This document shows, piece after piece, positions 9,500 through 18,047 of a stretch of DNA of 64,000 nt. Position 1 is the stretch's first letter, and each line of letters starts with the position of its first letter. The DNA is taken from positions 84,084 to 148,083 of the forward strand of contig NZ_JSEP01000014.1 of assembly GCF_001624695.1 (NCBI RefSeq), written 5' to 3'. The DNA is from Labrenzia sp. OB1 (lineage in GTDB: Bacteria > Pseudomonadota > Alphaproteobacteria > Rhizobiales > Stappiaceae). A program made the translations under genes and the position numbers. The notes under the pieces are model-generated. The model was given only the letters and a program-made list of their open reading frames with translations, ran no database searches and was not told the origin of the DNA.

Positions 9500-10324
9500 C
9501 TAATCACAGCGGGCCGTCATGCCTCCATCAACCACGATCTCGGTTCCTGTAATAAAGCGGGCCTCGTCGGAGGCGAGGAAGAGCGCCGCGTTGGCGGTGT
9601 CGCGGCCGTCACCCATGAAGCCGAGGGGAATGCGGGCGAGGCGGCTCTGGAGAAGGGCGTCGATATCGCCGTCCGCGCGCTGTCCAGCCAGTCGGGCCTC
9701 GACCATCGGGGTGTGAAGTTGACCCGGCACCACTGTGTTGACGCGGATGCCGCGCGCGGCATATTCGACGGCGGCGACCTTCGAGAACTGGATGACGCCG
9801 GCCTTGGTCGCCGCATAGGCCGACTGGGCGGCGCCGGTCCAGCGCATGCCCGAGGTCGACGAGGTGTTGACGATGGCCCCCGAACCCTGTTTTTCCATCA
9901 CCGGCAGAACGGATTTGCAGGTCAGGAAAACGCTCTTCAGGTTGAAGTCGATCTGACGATCCCAGACTTCCTCGCTCATTTCCACCGGGCCACCCTTCGC
10001 CGAGCCGCCGACGTTGTTGACCAGGATATCGACCCGCCCAAAGCGAGCAACGCAGGCTTCCACCATGGCGACCACGGCCTTGCCGTCGGTGATGTCGCAG
10101 ATATGGCCGTGAATTTCGCCGGCGTTCGCGTTCACAGTTCCGCCGTCGGTGCTCTTTGCTCGCTCAAGGGTTTCCTTCAACGCGTCCGGATTGAGATCCA
10201 CCGCAAAGACCTTCGCGCCTTCCTCGGCGAAGCGGACCGAAACTGCACGGCCATTGCCCCATCCTGGACCGACGCAGCCCGCGCCGGTGACGATCGCAAC
10301 CTTGTCCTGAAGCCGTCCCGCCAT
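9500..10324 (-). CDS. short-chain dehydrogenase/reductase (SDR)
   Basis: NAD(P)-dependent oxidoreductase of 274 residues. Seen: the nucleotide-binding start KVAIVTGAG..GPGWGNG (a glycine-rich loop with an insert), DLN after beta-2 (acidic residue favouring NAD), NNVGG, the catalytic Ser in NTSSTSG, YAATK (Tyr-x-x-x-Lys) and a C-terminal ITGTEIVVDGG. Classical SDR family. Last gene of the TRAP operon, three bases after the amidohydrolase, so its substrate is probably an intermediate of that pathway. Confidence 0.87.
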   Translation of the reverse strand: MAGRLQDKVAIVTGAGCVGPGWGNGRAVSVRFAEEGAKVFAVDLNPDALKETLERAKSTDGGTVNANAGEIHGHICDITDGKAVVAMVEACVARFGRVDILVNNVGGSAKGGPVEMSEEVWDRQIDFNLKSVFLTCKSVLPVMEKQGSGAIVNTSSTSGMRWTGAAQSAYAATKAGVIQFSKVAAVEYAARGIRVNTVVPGQLHTPMVEARLAGQRADGDIDALLQSRLARIPLGFMGDGRDTANAALFLASDEARFITGTEIVVDGGMTARCD

Positions 10325-10327
10325 CGT

Positions 10328-11200
10328 TCAGGCCGCAAACCGGTAAAAGCGCAGGGGATTATCGACAAGCAGCGCCTGCTGCAACTCCCGTGTCGGGGCG
10401 ATCTCCGGAATAAGATCGACCAGCACGCCGTCATCCGGCGGCAGACTGCGGAAATTGGGATGCGGCCAGTCGGTGCCCCACAGCACACGGTCGGGGAAGG
10501 TTTCAACCAGTTTCCGCGCGAACGGCACGGCGTCTTCATAGGGCGCGTCGAGGCGCGAGGCCCGCTCGCCGCCGGAAACCTTCACGTGGATGTGGCGGGT
10601 TTCCATGAGGCGCTGCAATGCATTGAACGGCACCTGGTCGAGACCCCGCGAGGCGTCTATCCGGCCCATGTGATCGATCACCACGGGCACGCTCGCCTTT
10701 GCAAGGCCGGAAGCCTTTTCGGCAATCAGGTCGCTGTCCATGTGAATTTGCAGGTGCCAGCCGAATTTCGACAACCTGTCGGCGAGCCTCAGAAGGGTGT
10801 CCATTGAAGCGCCGCCCTCGAGATGCGCCATGTAATTGAAGCGGATGCCCCGGAAGCCGAGTGCGTGGTGGCGCGCGATCTCGTCGTCCGGCACGTCGGC
10901 GGGCAACAGGGCAATGCCGAGGTATCTGCCCGCGCGGGCGGAAATCGCATCGGCCGTTGCCGAATTGTCGAAGCCGTGGACACCGGTCTGGACGATGACA
11001 CAGCGCTCGATCCCGATCATGTCATGCAAGGCGAAGAGCTTTTCCTTCGGCGCGTCGCCAGGCTGCAGCCGGCTTTCAGGCGCATAGGGAAACCGGTCGC
11101 CGGGCCCGAAGACATGACAATGCGTATCGCAGGCGCCCGCCGGCATGACGAAAGACGGCTTTCTGGGAGCCGGATGATAGGTGATCGGAGCCGTGTTCAT
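10328..11200 (-). CDS. amidohydrolase-type hydrolase, LigI-like (2-pyrone-4,6-dicarboxylate lactonase family)
   Basis: A 290-residue TIM-barrel hydrolase. Motifs seen: ACDTHCHVFGPGDRFPYAP near 23-41 (HxH metal or active-site pair plus the FPY pattern of LigI-like enzymes), VIDHMGRID near 169-177 and LWGTDWPHPN near 240-249 (catalytic Asp). LigI hydrolyses the cyclic ester 2-pyrone-4,6-dicarboxylate in lignin-derived aromatic breakdown; relatives act on other lactones, so the exact substrate is open. Strong SD (GAGGAAAG) before ATG 11200. Sits 51 bases after the CMD-family gene. Confidence 0.78.
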   Translation of the reverse strand: MNTAPITYHPAPRKPSFVMPAGACDTHCHVFGPGDRFPYAPESRLQPGDAPKEKLFALHDMIGIERCVIVQTGVHGFDNSATADAISARAGRYLGIALLPADVPDDEIARHHALGFRGIRFNYMAHLEGGASMDTLLRLADRLSKFGWHLQIHMDSDLIAEKASGLAKASVPVVIDHMGRIDASRGLDQVPFNALQRLMETRHIHVKVSGGERASRLDAPYEDAVPFARKLVETFPDRVLWGTDWPHPNFRSLPPDDGVLVDLIPEIAPTRELQQALLVDNPLRFYRFAA

Positions 11201-11251
11201 GGCTTTCCTCGTTGGAAAATTCAGGCAGGCGTGACTTCAGGTGACGGACGT

Positions 11252-11800
11252 CTATTCAAGTTCCGGCGGCAGACCCTCGGGAGGGGGGACCTCGAAGACA
11301 TTGATGGTCATGGAAATCAGGGTGTAGTAGCCGAGGATGCCTGTCAGATCGACGACAGCCTCATCGCCGAGCAGATCCACGGCCTGCTTGTAGAGCGCAT
11401 CGCTGACCCGCCGTTCCGTGTGCAGCGTCTTTGAGAACCGGTAGACGATCTCCTCGTCGGCCTCATCGAATACCGGTTCGCCGCCGGTGCGGATCGCCTC
11501 GACGATCTGCGGCGCTATCCCGGCCTTGAGGGCAACCGGCTTGTGGGCCGCCCATTCATATTCCGACATCCACACCCGCGCGGTCGCCAGGATGGCGAGT
11601 TCCGACAGGCGCGGCGGGAACAGGCTGTCATACCGGCAGTAGCGTCCAAGTGCCTGCGCACGGTCAGCCAGGTCCGGGCGGTGGAGCCAGACGGCCAGCG
11701 GACCGCGGACCTTGCCGCGCGGACCGGATTGGATCGCTTCAAAGACTTCCTTCTGCCGGGATGTCAGGTTTGCAGGATCGACTGGTGGCAGGCGTGTCAT
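11252..11800 (-). CDS. carboxymuconolactone decarboxylase (CMD) family protein
   Basis: 182 residues with the AhpD/CMD helical fold signature: ...PPRLSELAILATARVWMSEYEWAAHKPVALKAGI (about 64-97), where the YEW..H element replaces the Cys-x-x-Cys pair of peroxidase-type relatives. This is more like the gamma-carboxymuconolactone decarboxylase side, or an unassigned branch. Start codon overlaps the GST stop (ATGA), so translation is coupled. The context suggests a role in catabolism rather than peroxide defence. Confidence 0.78.
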   Translation of the reverse strand: MTRLPPVDPANLTSRQKEVFEAIQSGPRGKVRGPLAVWLHRPDLADRAQALGRYCRYDSLFPPRLSELAILATARVWMSEYEWAAHKPVALKAGIAPQIVEAIRTGGEPVFDEADEEIVYRFSKTLHTERRVSDALYKQAVDLLGDEAVVDLTGILGYYTLISMTINVFEVPPPEGLPPELE

Positions 11801-12462
11801 GTCACGGCTTCCTCAGGTCTGCGGGTCATGTTGAAGGCGGGTTCCGCAGCGGCGAAACTTTCCAGCCAGTTTACGAGCTGTGGGTACCGACCGCGCCATT
11901 CCAACGGTTTGCGCCAGTCCAGGTAACCGAGCGCGCAGGCAAGACTGATGGAGACGACACCGGTCTTGTCCGGATCCGGTGGCTCCGCAGCCATCACGGC
12001 TAGACCGCGCTCCACCTTGCCGCGCTGGTGCGCAAGCCAGGCTTGCGAGACCTGCGCGGGATCGCGGAACCGCCCCTCATAGACCATCAGCAGCGCCGCG
12101 TCGGCGATACCGTCGGCGAGCGTTTCTCCGGTCAATGCTCTTGCCCGGTCCTCCGGGTCTGCAGGAACAAGAAGGTTCCGGCCCGACCAGGCGTCCAGGA
12201 ATTCGATGATGACGCGGCTGTCGTAGAGCGCCGTGCCATCCGTGAGGAGTAGACAGGGCATTTTACCGAGCGGGTTCTGCAGGCGGAGGCTGTCCGTTTC
12301 GCTTCTTGTATCGGCGGGTTCCAGATCGATCTTGTGCGACAGCCCGAGGACCTCCATCGCGATCCGGACCTTGCGTCCGAAGGGTGACGTCAGAGTTGTG
12401 CGAAGGATGCGCGGCGCCGCGCTCTGTTCGCTACCGGGTGTCGGGGAAGCGTTCAAACTCAT
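11797..12462 (-). CDS. glutathione S-transferase family protein
   Basis: 221 residues with a thioredoxin-like N-terminal domain (RTTLTSPFGRKVRIAMEVLGL; Ser near 26 in the active-site position; NPLGKMPCLLL with the conserved cis-proline; DSRVIIEFLD) and an all-helical C-terminal domain. GSTs add glutathione or use it to cleave bonds; LigE/F-type enzymes cleave aryl ethers. Here it lies 10 bases after dctM and overlaps the next gene by four bases, so it belongs to the catabolic operon. Confidence 0.85.
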   Translation of the reverse strand: MSLNASPTPGSEQSAAPRILRTTLTSPFGRKVRIAMEVLGLSHKIDLEPADTRSETDSLRLQNPLGKMPCLLLTDGTALYDSRVIIEFLDAWSGRNLLVPADPEDRARALTGETLADGIADAALLMVYEGRFRDPAQVSQAWLAHQRGKVERGLAVMAAEPPDPDKTGVVSISLACALGYLDWRKPLEWRGRYPQLVNWLESFAAAEPAFNMTRRPEEAVT

Positions 12463-12472
12463 CTCGGCGGCC

Positions 12473-13783
12473 TCACTTCATCGTCTGCGGCAGGTAGAGA
12501 GCCAGTTGCGGGAATACGCACAGAAGGATCAGCATCACGAAGCCCGCGATCACGTAAGGCACCAGGCCCTTGAAGACTTCTTCCAGACTGACACGACCCT
12601 CGGAGGCTGCCTGGACAACGAAACAGTTGATGCCGACCGGTGGCGTCACTGCACCGATTTCCACGAGCAGAACCACGAAGACCCCGAACCAGATGGGGTC
12701 GAACCCGAGGTTCATCATCACCGGATGGGTGATCGGCAGGGTGATCGCCAGCAGCGCCGGTGCGTCCATCATCATGCCGAGTACCAGATAGATTCCGACT
12801 ATGATCGCAACGACGACCCAGCGGTTGACGTCCAGTGTGGTCAGGAAGTCGCCGAGTGCATTGGCAACGCCGCTGATCGCCAGGAATTTTGAAAAGATCA
12901 GCGCGCAGATGATGATCGCAAAGATCATCGCCGATGTGCGGATGGTATCCAGAAGCGTCTGGTTCAGCTTGAGGGCCTTGAGGCTGCGCTGCCTGACAAT
13001 GGCCAGGAGCAATGTCAGCCCCGCACCGATGCCGCCTGCTTCGGTCGGTGTGAAAATCCCGAGATAAAGTCCGGCGATGATGCAGACGATTACAAGCACG
13101 AGCGGGCCGGCGAGGCGCAGCGAATAGACCTTCTCGCGCAGGGTGGATTCGGTTCTCACCACAGGTGCCAGGGCGGGATTGCGCAGCACCGTGAAATAGG
13201 TGGCGAAGCACAGAAGGACGGCGAAAACCACCCCGGGAATAACCCCCGCGATCAGAAGTCCGCCGATGCTGCTGTCGGTCAGAATGCCATACACGACGAC
13301 AAGCGCGCTCGGCGGGATCATAACCGCCAGGGTACCTGCGATGGCGATGGAGGCGGACGCCAGGCGCTTGTCGTAGCCCCGTGCCAGCATCTCCGGCAAA
13401 GCCAGTTTCGTGAATACCGTCGCCGTTCCCACGCTCGAGCCGGAGGCCGCGCCGAAAGCCGCCGCGCCGATGGTGGTGGAAATGGCGAGCCCGCCCTTCA
13501 GGTTCCCGAGCCACTTGCTCGTGGCTTCGAACATGTCCTCGCCAAGACCGGCACGCATGGCGAAGAAGCCCATCAGCAGGAACAGGGGAATGACGCTGAA
13601 ATGGAAGCTGTGGGTGGTGTCGAAAAACACCGTTGAAAGCATCGCGGTCGCACCCTTGACGCCGACGATGGAGGCCAGGCCGATGGCGCCGACCGCCCCA
13701 AGCGCGACCATGACGTTGACGCCGAGAAGTATGGCGGCGAAAAGCGCGCCGATACCGATGAGACCGATTTCAAGACCTGTCAT
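12473..13783 (-). CDS. dctM: TRAP transporter large permease (DctM)
   Basis: 436-residue, mostly hydrophobic protein with about 12 membrane helices, the DctM/ITs fold: PLFLLMGFFAMRAG near 46-60, IPPSALVVVYGILT near 155-168 and FTPTEAGGIGAG near 244-255 are typical. Forms the Na+-driven channel for the ligand delivered by the periplasmic DctP. Start overlaps the dctQ stop by four bases (ATGA). Confidence 0.93.
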   Translation of the reverse strand: MTGLEIGLIGIGALFAAILLGVNVMVALGAVGAIGLASIVGVKGATAMLSTVFFDTTHSFHFSVIPLFLLMGFFAMRAGLGEDMFEATSKWLGNLKGGLAISTTIGAAAFGAASGSSVGTATVFTKLALPEMLARGYDKRLASASIAIAGTLAVMIPPSALVVVYGILTDSSIGGLLIAGVIPGVVFAVLLCFATYFTVLRNPALAPVVRTESTLREKVYSLRLAGPLVLVIVCIIAGLYLGIFTPTEAGGIGAGLTLLLAIVRQRSLKALKLNQTLLDTIRTSAMIFAIIICALIFSKFLAISGVANALGDFLTTLDVNRWVVVAIIVGIYLVLGMMMDAPALLAITLPITHPVMMNLGFDPIWFGVFVVLLVEIGAVTPPVGINCFVVQAASEGRVSLEEVFKGLVPYVIAGFVMLILLCVFPQLALYLPQTMK

Positions 13784-14298
13784 TTCGAGGCAAGCTCCTC
13801 AGCCTGTTCAGTGCCTGTCGCCTCGCGGACGAGCCCGAGAACATATTGAACCGCGAGCAGGGTCAGGCCGAAGAAGACCATGAATTTCACGGGGTAGAGC
13901 GGATAGCGAACGGCACCCCATTGCTGTTCGCCGATCACATAGGAAGCGAGTGTGTAGCCCCAGGCCGCATAGGCACACCAAGCAAAGAAGGCCGCGCCAA
14001 GCGCAAGTGCGGCGAGGCGTGCGATCTTCTGGAGCCCGCCCGGCAGTCTCTGGGTGAGGAGCACCACGCGGATGTGGCCGCCCTCATATTGCGTCAGGGC
14101 CAGAGACAGGAACACGAGCACCGTCAGCATGGTCTCGGTGATTTCGAAGGCGCCCGACACCGGGGAATTGAAGAGGAAGCGGGAGACAGCGTTGGCGATC
14201 ACCAGCATCATCATCGCAAAGGTCGTGTAGCCGGCAACCAGCCCGCATCCGTAGAGAAATCTGCCGTAACCGCGCCAGATCCTATCGAACAGCGACAT
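13780..14298 (-). CDS. dctQ: TRAP transporter small permease (DctQ)
   Basis: 172-residue protein with four predicted membrane helices and the DctQ pattern NAVSRFLFNSPVSGAFEITETMLTVLVFLSLALTQ split around residues 36-68, followed by a GGHIRV segment. Partner of DctM. Overlaps dctM by four bases; separated from dctP by a 196-base GC-rich spacer. Confidence 0.9.
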   Translation of the reverse strand: MSLFDRIWRGYGRFLYGCGLVAGYTTFAMMMLVIANAVSRFLFNSPVSGAFEITETMLTVLVFLSLALTQYEGGHIRVVLLTQRLPGGLQKIARLAALALGAAFFAWCAYAAWGYTLASYVIGEQQWGAVRYPLYPVKFMVFFGLTLLAVQYVLGLVREATGTEQAEELASK

Positions 14299-14494
14299 CG
14301 TTGATTTCTCCGAAAAGTGAGACCTGCCCGGGGGGGATCATTGAGTGTCTCCCGGGGCGTCCATTTGACGTTCCCGAGGCGTGCCCCGGGGCGGCCCAGG
14401 AGACAGCGAGAGGCGGTAAAACCGTCTCGGCCATCTGCGGGGGGGGGGGGCGCCCCAGGGTCAGCCCTGGGAGGGAGTGATATTCAGGAGTTTC
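14299..14494 (-). promoter_or_regulatory. GC-rich hairpins and a G12 tract between dctP and dctQ
   Basis: Contains a perfect stem CCCAGGG-TCAG-CCCTGGG at 14454-14471, a 7-bp stem (one G-T pair) GAGGCGG-TAAAA-CCGTCTC near 14409-14427, and a run of twelve Gs at 14439-14450, which is poly-C in the transcript. With no T tract, the hairpins look like transcript-stabilising or attenuating structures that let dctP be expressed more than dctQM. The homopolymer may vary in length by slippage or be a sequencing weak point. Confidence 0.5.
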
Positions 14495-15523
14495 TCAGAA
14501 ACGAAGTTCTTCGACAATCTCGTCGGAAGGCACGCCGGCAGCCTCCGCCCGGCTGATCCATTCCTTGCGCACATTCTGGATGCGTTCGTCGTCGATGACC
14601 GCAATCAGTTCGTCCGTGGGAAATTGGATGACCTCGACGTCCTTTTCCGGCCAGCCGGCACGAACGGCCGAAATGGTCTTGTCGAGTTCGCCGGCATAGT
14701 TCTTCGCATAGTCCCTGCCAAGCTGATCGACGATCGCACGGTTTTTTTCGTCCATGCCGTTGTAGGTGTCCAGGTTCATGGCGATGAGGTGGCCGAACGA
14801 TGCGCCAAGCGGAATCTCGATATAGTATTTCGCAACTTCATCGTATTTCCAGCCATGGGCAAGCGCCGGGCCGATCGGCGTGCAGTCGAGGATGCTGCGT
14901 TCCAGAGCTTCATAGGCTTCCGAAGTTGCAACGGAAACCGGTGTCGCTCCCAGCGCCTCGACCAGCGCGGGATAGGCGAAGCCGTATGTCCTGATGCGCT
15001 TGCCCTTCAGGTCCTCTACGGACCGGATCGGCGTCGTGCAAAGCAGGCCGTAGCTTTCCAGCGGCCGGAAACCGACGGCTTTCAGATTGCTTCGGGCAAG
15101 CTCCTCGGCGAATTGCGGATAGGCTTCATGCCACTTTTCCATCAGGTCGGAAATCTCGAGGGTGGACTTGGGCTGGGGGATAAAGAAGCCGACGGCATTG
15201 TTCAGCGGAAACTTGTCGGGAAAATAGGGGGTGACGATATCGCCGAAATCACCGACGCCCGCGGCGAGGGAATCCGGAATTTCCCGGGTCTTGGCGACAC
15301 TGCCGCCCCAATAGACCTCGATCTCGTGTTCGTCGCCGGTACGTTTCTTGAATTCGTCGACGAACCACTGTGTGGAGATGGCCTGTGCATCGCCCGCACC
15401 CTGCGGCTTGAACGTGATCCACTTGTAGGTGTCTGCCACAGCTTCGGTCGTAGATACCGCGGCGATCATACCAAGGGCAATCGCTGCTGATCCAAGTGTT
15501 CCGCGGTTCAAAAGTCCAGTCAT
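14495..15523 (-). CDS. dctP: TRAP transporter substrate-binding protein (DctP)
   Basis: Periplasmic binding protein of 342 residues. N-terminal signal peptide (MTGLLNRGTLGSAAIALGMI, cleavage probably after AVA near 30), and the DctP core with AAGVGDFGDIV and the RSVEDLKGKRIRT..YA segment with the ligand-carboxylate arginine. ATG 15523 was chosen over an upstream in-frame codon at 15553 because a strong SD (GGGAGGAA) sits directly in front. First gene of the dctPQM operon. Ligand unknown; probably an organic acid. Confidence 0.9.
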   Translation of the reverse strand: MTGLLNRGTLGSAAIALGMIAAVSTTEAVADTYKWITFKPQGAGDAQAISTQWFVDEFKKRTGDEHEIEVYWGGSVAKTREIPDSLAAGVGDFGDIVTPYFPDKFPLNNAVGFFIPQPKSTLEISDLMEKWHEAYPQFAEELARSNLKAVGFRPLESYGLLCTTPIRSVEDLKGKRIRTYGFAYPALVEALGATPVSVATSEAYEALERSILDCTPIGPALAHGWKYDEVAKYYIEIPLGASFGHLIAMNLDTYNGMDEKNRAIVDQLGRDYAKNYAGELDKTISAVRAGWPEKDVEVIQFPTDELIAVIDDERIQNVRKEWISRAEAAGVPSDEIVEELRF

Positions 15524-15633
15524 ATTTCCTCCCATTGCGCAGTTGAGGCGCAAACGTTTGTCCCTGAAGTGGCGGCTTGCATGACAAGTAGCCGGAAACG
15601 GATCTGATTAAAAAGATCGCCGCCTATAATTCA

Positions 15634-15656
15634 AATACAATAGGCGTATATGTATT
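15634..15656. promoter_or_regulatory. candidate LysR-type operator (AATACA-N11-TGTATT)
   Basis: Two perfect inverted 6-bp arms separated by 11 bases, between the lysR stop and the dctP start. It carries the T-N11-A geometry typical of LysR-type binding sites and lies about 110 bases upstream of dctP, the gene a neighbouring LysR would control. Confidence 0.45.
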
Positions 15657-15674
15657 ATGCCTTTTGGGTATGAG

Positions 15675-16598
15675 TCATTTCCAGATACCTTCAGCGACCA
15701 GTTCTTGCACGACTTCCTGGATCAGTTCTTCGATGACGGCCAGGGTCCGTTTGCGGCGCTGATCGGTGCGCATGGCGACGCACAGGGTCCACAGGATTTC
15801 CGGATTGCAGATGGGCACGGCCTGCAGCACGCCTTGCTGCACTTCGGAAATGACCGCGCCGTAGGTCAGGATTGTGAAGCCGTGACCATATTTAACCAGT
15901 GACTTGGTATGCCCGATCCCGTCGGAGCGCGTCACGATGTTCAGGGGGATGTCGAGCTGTTCGGCATGCCCGTCGATCAGAATGCGCAGGAAATTCGGCC
16001 GGCTTGGCATCACCAGCGGATAACTGCCGGCTTCAGCCAGGGAATATTCCGGTTTTTCCAGAGTGCCCGACCGCCCCACCAGGCACAGATGCTCGACCAG
16101 CAACTTGCTGATGCGAATATCGTCCCTGGGGGCGGGGTCGTGCATCACGGCGACGCCGATCTCGTTGTTGGCGAGCTTGCGTTCCAGTTCTCCGCTGAAA
16201 CCTTCCACAAACCGTAGCTCGATATCCGGGTAGCGTTCCTTGCTGCGTTCCAGCAGGCGGGGGGCGATGAATTCTCCTGGGGTCGGCGGCATGCCGACAG
16301 ACACGACCCCACCCAGGTGTCTTGAATGGATCGTGACGTCGTGATGCGTCTGCTGCACCTGATTGAAGATGAGATAGGCGCGGCGCAGAAGAATTTCTCC
16401 GGCCTCGGTCAGCTCGGCTCCGCGGGAATTGCGAATAAACAGCTGAACCCGCAAGTCTTCTTCCAGTTTCTTGATCTGCCGGCTGAGAGCAGGTTGCGCG
16501 ATCCTGAGCCGGCCGGCGGCGCGGGTGAAACTCTTTTCCTCGGCGACACAGATGAAGTACCGCAAGGCCCGCAATTCGATTTGCCAGTCGCTGTTCAT
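15675..16598 (-). CDS. LysR family transcriptional regulator
   Basis: 307 residues. N-terminal helix-turn-helix LRALRYFICVAEEKSFTRAAGRLRIAQPALSRQIKKLE (in pieces over residues 8-46) and a C-terminal periplasmic-binding-like effector domain. Lies upstream of dctPQM and the catabolic genes on the same strand, 151 bases before dctP, so it probably controls them in response to the TRAP substrate or a metabolite. Confidence 0.9.
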   Translation of the reverse strand: MNSDWQIELRALRYFICVAEEKSFTRAAGRLRIAQPALSRQIKKLEEDLRVQLFIRNSRGAELTEAGEILLRRAYLIFNQVQQTHHDVTIHSRHLGGVVSVGMPPTPGEFIAPRLLERSKERYPDIELRFVEGFSGELERKLANNEIGVAVMHDPAPRDDIRISKLLVEHLCLVGRSGTLEKPEYSLAEAGSYPLVMPSRPNFLRILIDGHAEQLDIPLNIVTRSDGIGHTKSLVKYGHGFTILTYGAVISEVQQGVLQAVPICNPEILWTLCVAMRTDQRRKRTLAVIEELIQEVVQELVAEGIWK

Positions 16599-16805
16599 TC
16601 AAGGCACCCGGTCGAGAGATGGGAAACGGCGCAATGCCTAACACAGATTTGTTCTTGTCGACCGGGGCTTTTTCACAAGCCACCTGATGTTGACTTCAGG
16701 AAGAGGGCGGCTTGGCACGCGCGGGGTAAATATTGTTCCGATCTCCAAAGATCTCCGGAATCCTGCAAAAATTGACAAAAATCAAAGCCGACTCCAAATA
16801 GTTCT

Positions 16806-16821
16806 ATTTATTCGAATAAAT
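16806..16821. promoter_or_regulatory. perfect 16-bp palindrome before the YeeE/YedE genes
   Basis: ATTTATTCGAATAAAT, a perfect palindrome 20 bases upstream of the start codon and just before the SD. AT-rich dyads with ATTC/GAAT halves are bound by ArsR-type persulfide sensors (BigR, SqrR) that control YeeE/YedE-containing sulfur operons. No such regulator is encoded in this window. Confidence 0.5.
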
Positions 16822-16841
16822 GAATATATATGGAGGCTGAC

Positions 16842-17393
16842 ATGACACTGGATTGGAAAACAGGCGGGCTGGCCCTGGGGCTGGTCTTTTTCGCGGCGGT
16901 GCTGCTGGTCAAGCCCATAGGGGTCTCGACCCAGTTCGTTATCCTCGACGGGGTGCTGTGGGACGCGGTCGATCCCGCTGTGGTGACGCAGACCGAGGAC
17001 AGCTATACGGCGACAAACGCCTATCTTGCCAAGTCGGGCGGCAAATACGCCAAGGCGGTCGCCAACCCGCTGAATTACAGTTTCCTCTTCGTTCTGGCCA
17101 TGCTGCTCGGTGGTGCTGCCTCGGCCTGGCAGCGCGGCGGCGTGGGCCCTGCAGAGCGCCGCGTCCCGGAGCTTTGGAAGGCGAACTTCGGCGACAGCCC
17201 GATAAAGCGTTTTGCGGCGGCCTTCGCCGGTGGCTTCATCGTTCTTTACGGCGCGCGGCTGGCGGGCGGATGCACCTCCGGCCACATGATGTCCGGCATG
17301 ATGCAGACGGCGGTGTCAGGCTATCTGTTTGCCGCAGGCGCCTTCGCCGCGGCGGTTCCAACCGCCCTGATGCTCTATAAAGAGGAGGCGTAA
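16842..17393 (+). CDS. YeeE/YedE family sulfur-compound transporter, first half
   Basis: 183-residue membrane protein with about four helices and the cysteine motif GARLAGGCTSGHMMSG near 144-159, typical of the DUF395 (YeeE/YedE, PmpA/PmpB) family that imports thiosulfate or related sulfur compounds. The ATG at 16842 is set by GGAGG at 16832-16836; a start four codons earlier lacks this. The gene is the N-terminal half of a transporter that is one chain in other bacteria; the other half follows three bases later. Confidence 0.85.
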   Translation: MTLDWKTGGLALGLVFFAAVLLVKPIGVSTQFVILDGVLWDAVDPAVVTQTEDSYTATNAYLAKSGGKYAKAVANPLNYSFLFVLAMLLGGAASAWQRGGVGPAERRVPELWKANFGDSPIKRFAAAFAGGFIVLYGARLAGGCTSGHMMSGMMQTAVSGYLFAAGAFAAAVPTALMLYKEEA

Positions 17394-17396
17394 CCC

Positions 17397-17981
17397 ATGG
17401 AAATCATACTCGCTCTTGCGATCGGCGGTGCTTTTGGCGCGGTTCTGGACCGCATTAGCGCTTCCAACCCGAATGTCATCGGGCGCATGCTCAACCTCAC
17501 CAATCTTAAACTGATGAAGGCGATCCTGCTGGCCATCGGTGTCGGCTCTGTGCTGATGTTCGCCGGGCAGATGCTTGGCATCGTCGAGGTCGGCCACATG
17601 TCGGTGAAAACGGCTTATCTTGGCGTCTTCGCCGGTGGCCTGCTGCTCGGCGTCGGCTGGGCGCTTGCCGGTTATTGCCCGGGCACCGGCGTTGTCGCCG
17701 CCGGCGCGGGCCGCCGGGATGCCTTTGCCTTCATCGCGGGTGGCCTTCTGGGCGCCGCCGCCTACATGGCGACCTATCCCGCCGTCAAGGCCACCGGCCT
17801 TCTTGACGCAATTCTCGGCAGCAACGCAACGCTCGGAGCGATCCCCGGCACGGATTACCCGGGGCTGACCGGTCTGCCCGGCGACACGCTCGGCATCGTG
17901 CTGGGACTGGTCTTCGTCGCCGTGGCCTTCGTTCTGCCGGAGCGGATAATCCGCAAGGACGCGCGTCTCCCCGCGGAATGA
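17397..17981 (+). CDS. YeeE/YedE family sulfur-compound transporter, second half
   Basis: 194 residues, hydrophobic, with GYCPGTGVVAAGAGRRDAFAFIAGG (in two parts, about 92-116), the second conserved Cys motif of YeeE/YedE transporters. Starts three bases after the preceding stop with SD AGGAGG at 17382-17387, so the two halves are made together and should form one transporter. Substrate by family: thiosulfate or another sulfane-sulfur compound. Confidence 0.85.
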   Translation: MEIILALAIGGAFGAVLDRISASNPNVIGRMLNLTNLKLMKAILLAIGVGSVLMFAGQMLGIVEVGHMSVKTAYLGVFAGGLLLGVGWALAGYCPGTGVVAAGAGRRDAFAFIAGGLLGAAAYMATYPAVKATGLLDAILGSNATLGAIPGTDYPGLTGLPGDTLGIVLGLVFVAVAFVLPERIIRKDARLPAE

Positions 17982-17994
17982 TCTCTTACCTTGC

Positions 17995-18017
17995 AGCGTG
18001 CGCTCCAGGCGCACGCT
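17995..18017 (+). terminator. hairpin after the YeeE/YedE pair
   Basis: Stem AGCGTGCGC / GCGCACGCT (9 bp) with a TCCAG loop, 14 bases after the stop. Only two T follow, so a weak or Rho-assisted terminator; it also lies between convergent genes. Confidence 0.4.
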
Positions 18018-18047
18018 TGGCCTCAACGCCAACCAAGTGAAGCGCCA

